Of a DNA stretch of 64,000 nucleotides, positions 63,159 to 64,000 are shown piece after piece (position 1 is the first letter of the stretch; every line of letters starts with the position of its first letter). The notes beneath the pieces are model-generated. The model was not told the DNA's origin, searched no databases, and saw only the letters and a list, made by a program, of their open reading frames with translations. The stretch spans positions 1 through 64,000 of the forward strand of contig NTHE01000002.1 of NCBI GenBank assembly GCA_002551355.1, written 5' to 3'. The position numbers were made by a program, and so were the translations under genes. Source of the DNA: Streptomyces sp. man185 (GTDB lineage: Bacteria > Actinomycetota > Actinomycetes > Streptomycetales > Streptomycetaceae).

Positions 63159-63893
63159 ATGACCGAGAGCACCAGCGGGCAGTCCGGCACGGCCCTCGCC
63201 GAGGACCCGGCCCGTACGGTCATGGTCACGGTCGAGGACCTGCACCGCTCGTACGGGAGCGGAGCGGCGGCCGTGCACGCCCTGCGCGGCGTCTCGTTCG
63301 AGATCCCCCGCGGTGAGCTGGTCGCGCTCAAGGGCCGCTCCGGCTCCGGCAAGACCACCCTGCTCAACCTGGTCGGCGGGCTGGACGCCCCTGACGGCGG
63401 CCGGATCACCGTCGACGGCACCGAGCTGGGCGGGCTCGGCGAGAAGGGCCTCCTGGAGCTGCGCCGGGACCGGGTCGGCTTCATCTTCCAGTCCTTCGGC
63501 CTCATCCCGATCCTGACCGCCGCCGAGAACGTCGGCGTACCGCTCCGGCTGCGCAAGGCCGATCCGGCCGAGCGCGACGAGCGGGTCGCCCTGCTGCTCT
63601 CCCTCGTCGGCCTCGCCGACCACGCGGAACAGCGCCCCGGCGAGCTCTCCGGCGGCCAGCAGCAGCGCGTCGCCATCGCCCGCGCCCTCGCCAACCGGCC
63701 CGCCCTCCTGATCGCCGACGAGCCCACCGGACAGCTCGACGCCGAGACCGGCCTCGCCGTGATGGAACTGCTCCGCGCGGTCGTCCGCAGCGAGAACGTC
63801 ACCGCCCTCGTCGCCACCCACGACCCCCAGCTGCTGGGCCTGGCCGACCGGGTCCTGGAGCTGAGCGACGGCCACATCGTCGAACAGGGCTGA
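63159..63893 (+). CDS. ABC transporter ATPase, LolD/MacB type
   Basis: 244 residues. Walker A GRSGSGKTTLLNLVGG, Q-loop region RVGFIFQSFGLIPILTAAENV, signature LSGGQQQRVAIARAL, Walker B LLIADEPTG, and H-loop ATHDPQ. The pattern with short Q-to-signature spacing and a N-terminal MTVEDLHRSYG start is the LolD/MacB/FtsE-like class that works with FtsX-type permeases. The permease must lie beyond the right edge of the window. Start chosen at the ATG at 63159 with GGGGGAG upstream. Confidence 0.93.
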   Translation: MTESTSGQSGTALAEDPARTVMVTVEDLHRSYGSGAAAVHALRGVSFEIPRGELVALKGRSGSGKTTLLNLVGGLDAPDGGRITVDGTELGGLGEKGLLELRRDRVGFIFQSFGLIPILTAAENVGVPLRLRKADPAERDERVALLLSLVGLADHAEQRPGELSGGQQQRVAIARALANRPALLIADEPTGQLDAETGLAVMELLRAVVRSENVTALVATHDPQLLGLADRVLELSDGHIVEQG

Positions 63894-64000
63894 GCCCGGC
63901 CCTGCCCTCTTCGCGGTCCCCGCCGGGCATCAGAGTTCCGTCAATACGCCCCTCACCTGCGCTCCCGGGACCGAACCGCGCCCCGGAGCGGAGTAGCGTC
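63894..64000. other. right-edge non-coding stretch
   Basis: 107 nt after the ABC ATPase. No gene start is seen before the edge. The text GGAGCGGAGTAGCGTC at the end resembles a promoter region. Confidence 0.4.

Overview
The window is a high-G+C actinobacterial chromosome segment, almost certainly Streptomyces. The coding sequences show strong third-position G/C bias, GTG and TTG starts are common, and several genes look leaderless. Diagnostic Streptomyces genes sit in the order known from sequenced Streptomyces chromosomes: whiH next to the principal sigma factor hrdB, parE, parC, a c-di-AMP-riboswitch-controlled cell-wall lytic enzyme, ptsH, sepH, cutRS and dut. Most of the window is conserved core chromosome. 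No tRNA, rRNA, CRISPR array, insertion sequence or integrase was seen.

Layout. 0-9.6 kb: the end of a helicase-like gene, a RecQ helicase fused to a phosphoribosyltransferase-like tail, a DUF4192 gene divergent from it across a 38-bp perfect palindrome carrying two inverted DnaA-box sequences, a flavin-nucleotide-type oxidase, a Nudix regulator, a fused ABC ATPase/permease, and whiH. 9.6-20 kb: hrdB, a secreted trypsin-like protease, a DUF7455 zinc-ribbon protein, parE, a DUF485/sodium symporter pair, and a convergent CitAB/DcuSR-type two-component system. 20-31 kb: a LacI regulator, two divergent citrate-synthase-family genes (one with an N-terminal HTH), a CobW GTPase, parC and a pair of M16 peptidases. 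31-38 kb: a ydaO-type riboswitch with an M23 peptidase, a GntR regulator, HPr, a GNAT/acyl-CoA-synthetase fusion, DUF5998, a phosphodiesterase-family gene and thymidine kinase (tdk).

39.1-46.8 kb is the accessory region. An operon-like series (SseB-like, WXG-like, 1551-residue Rhs/YD-repeat protein, small S1-like protein) has overlapping start and stop codons and looks like a type VII-secreted polymorphic toxin with its immunity gene. It lies between intact tdk and a second, broken tdk copy. That copy is about 96% identical over 301 bp by eye, lacks the P-loop end, and carries an in-frame 273-bp deletion at a CGGAC repeat. Two uncharacterised genes and a coding remnant follow.

46.8-64 kb returns to core genes: a VOC protein, sulfurtransferase, sepH, a membrane-anchored hypothetical, a sugar-lactone-type oxidase, an MFS exporter, ferrochelatase, an inositol-phosphatase family enzyme, cutRS, DUF4193, DUF3093, a thioesterase, dut, DUF3710 and an ABC ATPase at the right edge.

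Together the core genes cover global transcription (HrdB), sporulation (WhiH, SepH), decatenation (ParE/ParC), envelope remodelling and secretion stress (M23 enzyme, CutRS), and nucleotide metabolism (tdk, dut). The Rhs cassette and its tdk scar, together with the DnaA-box palindrome, are the least expected features.
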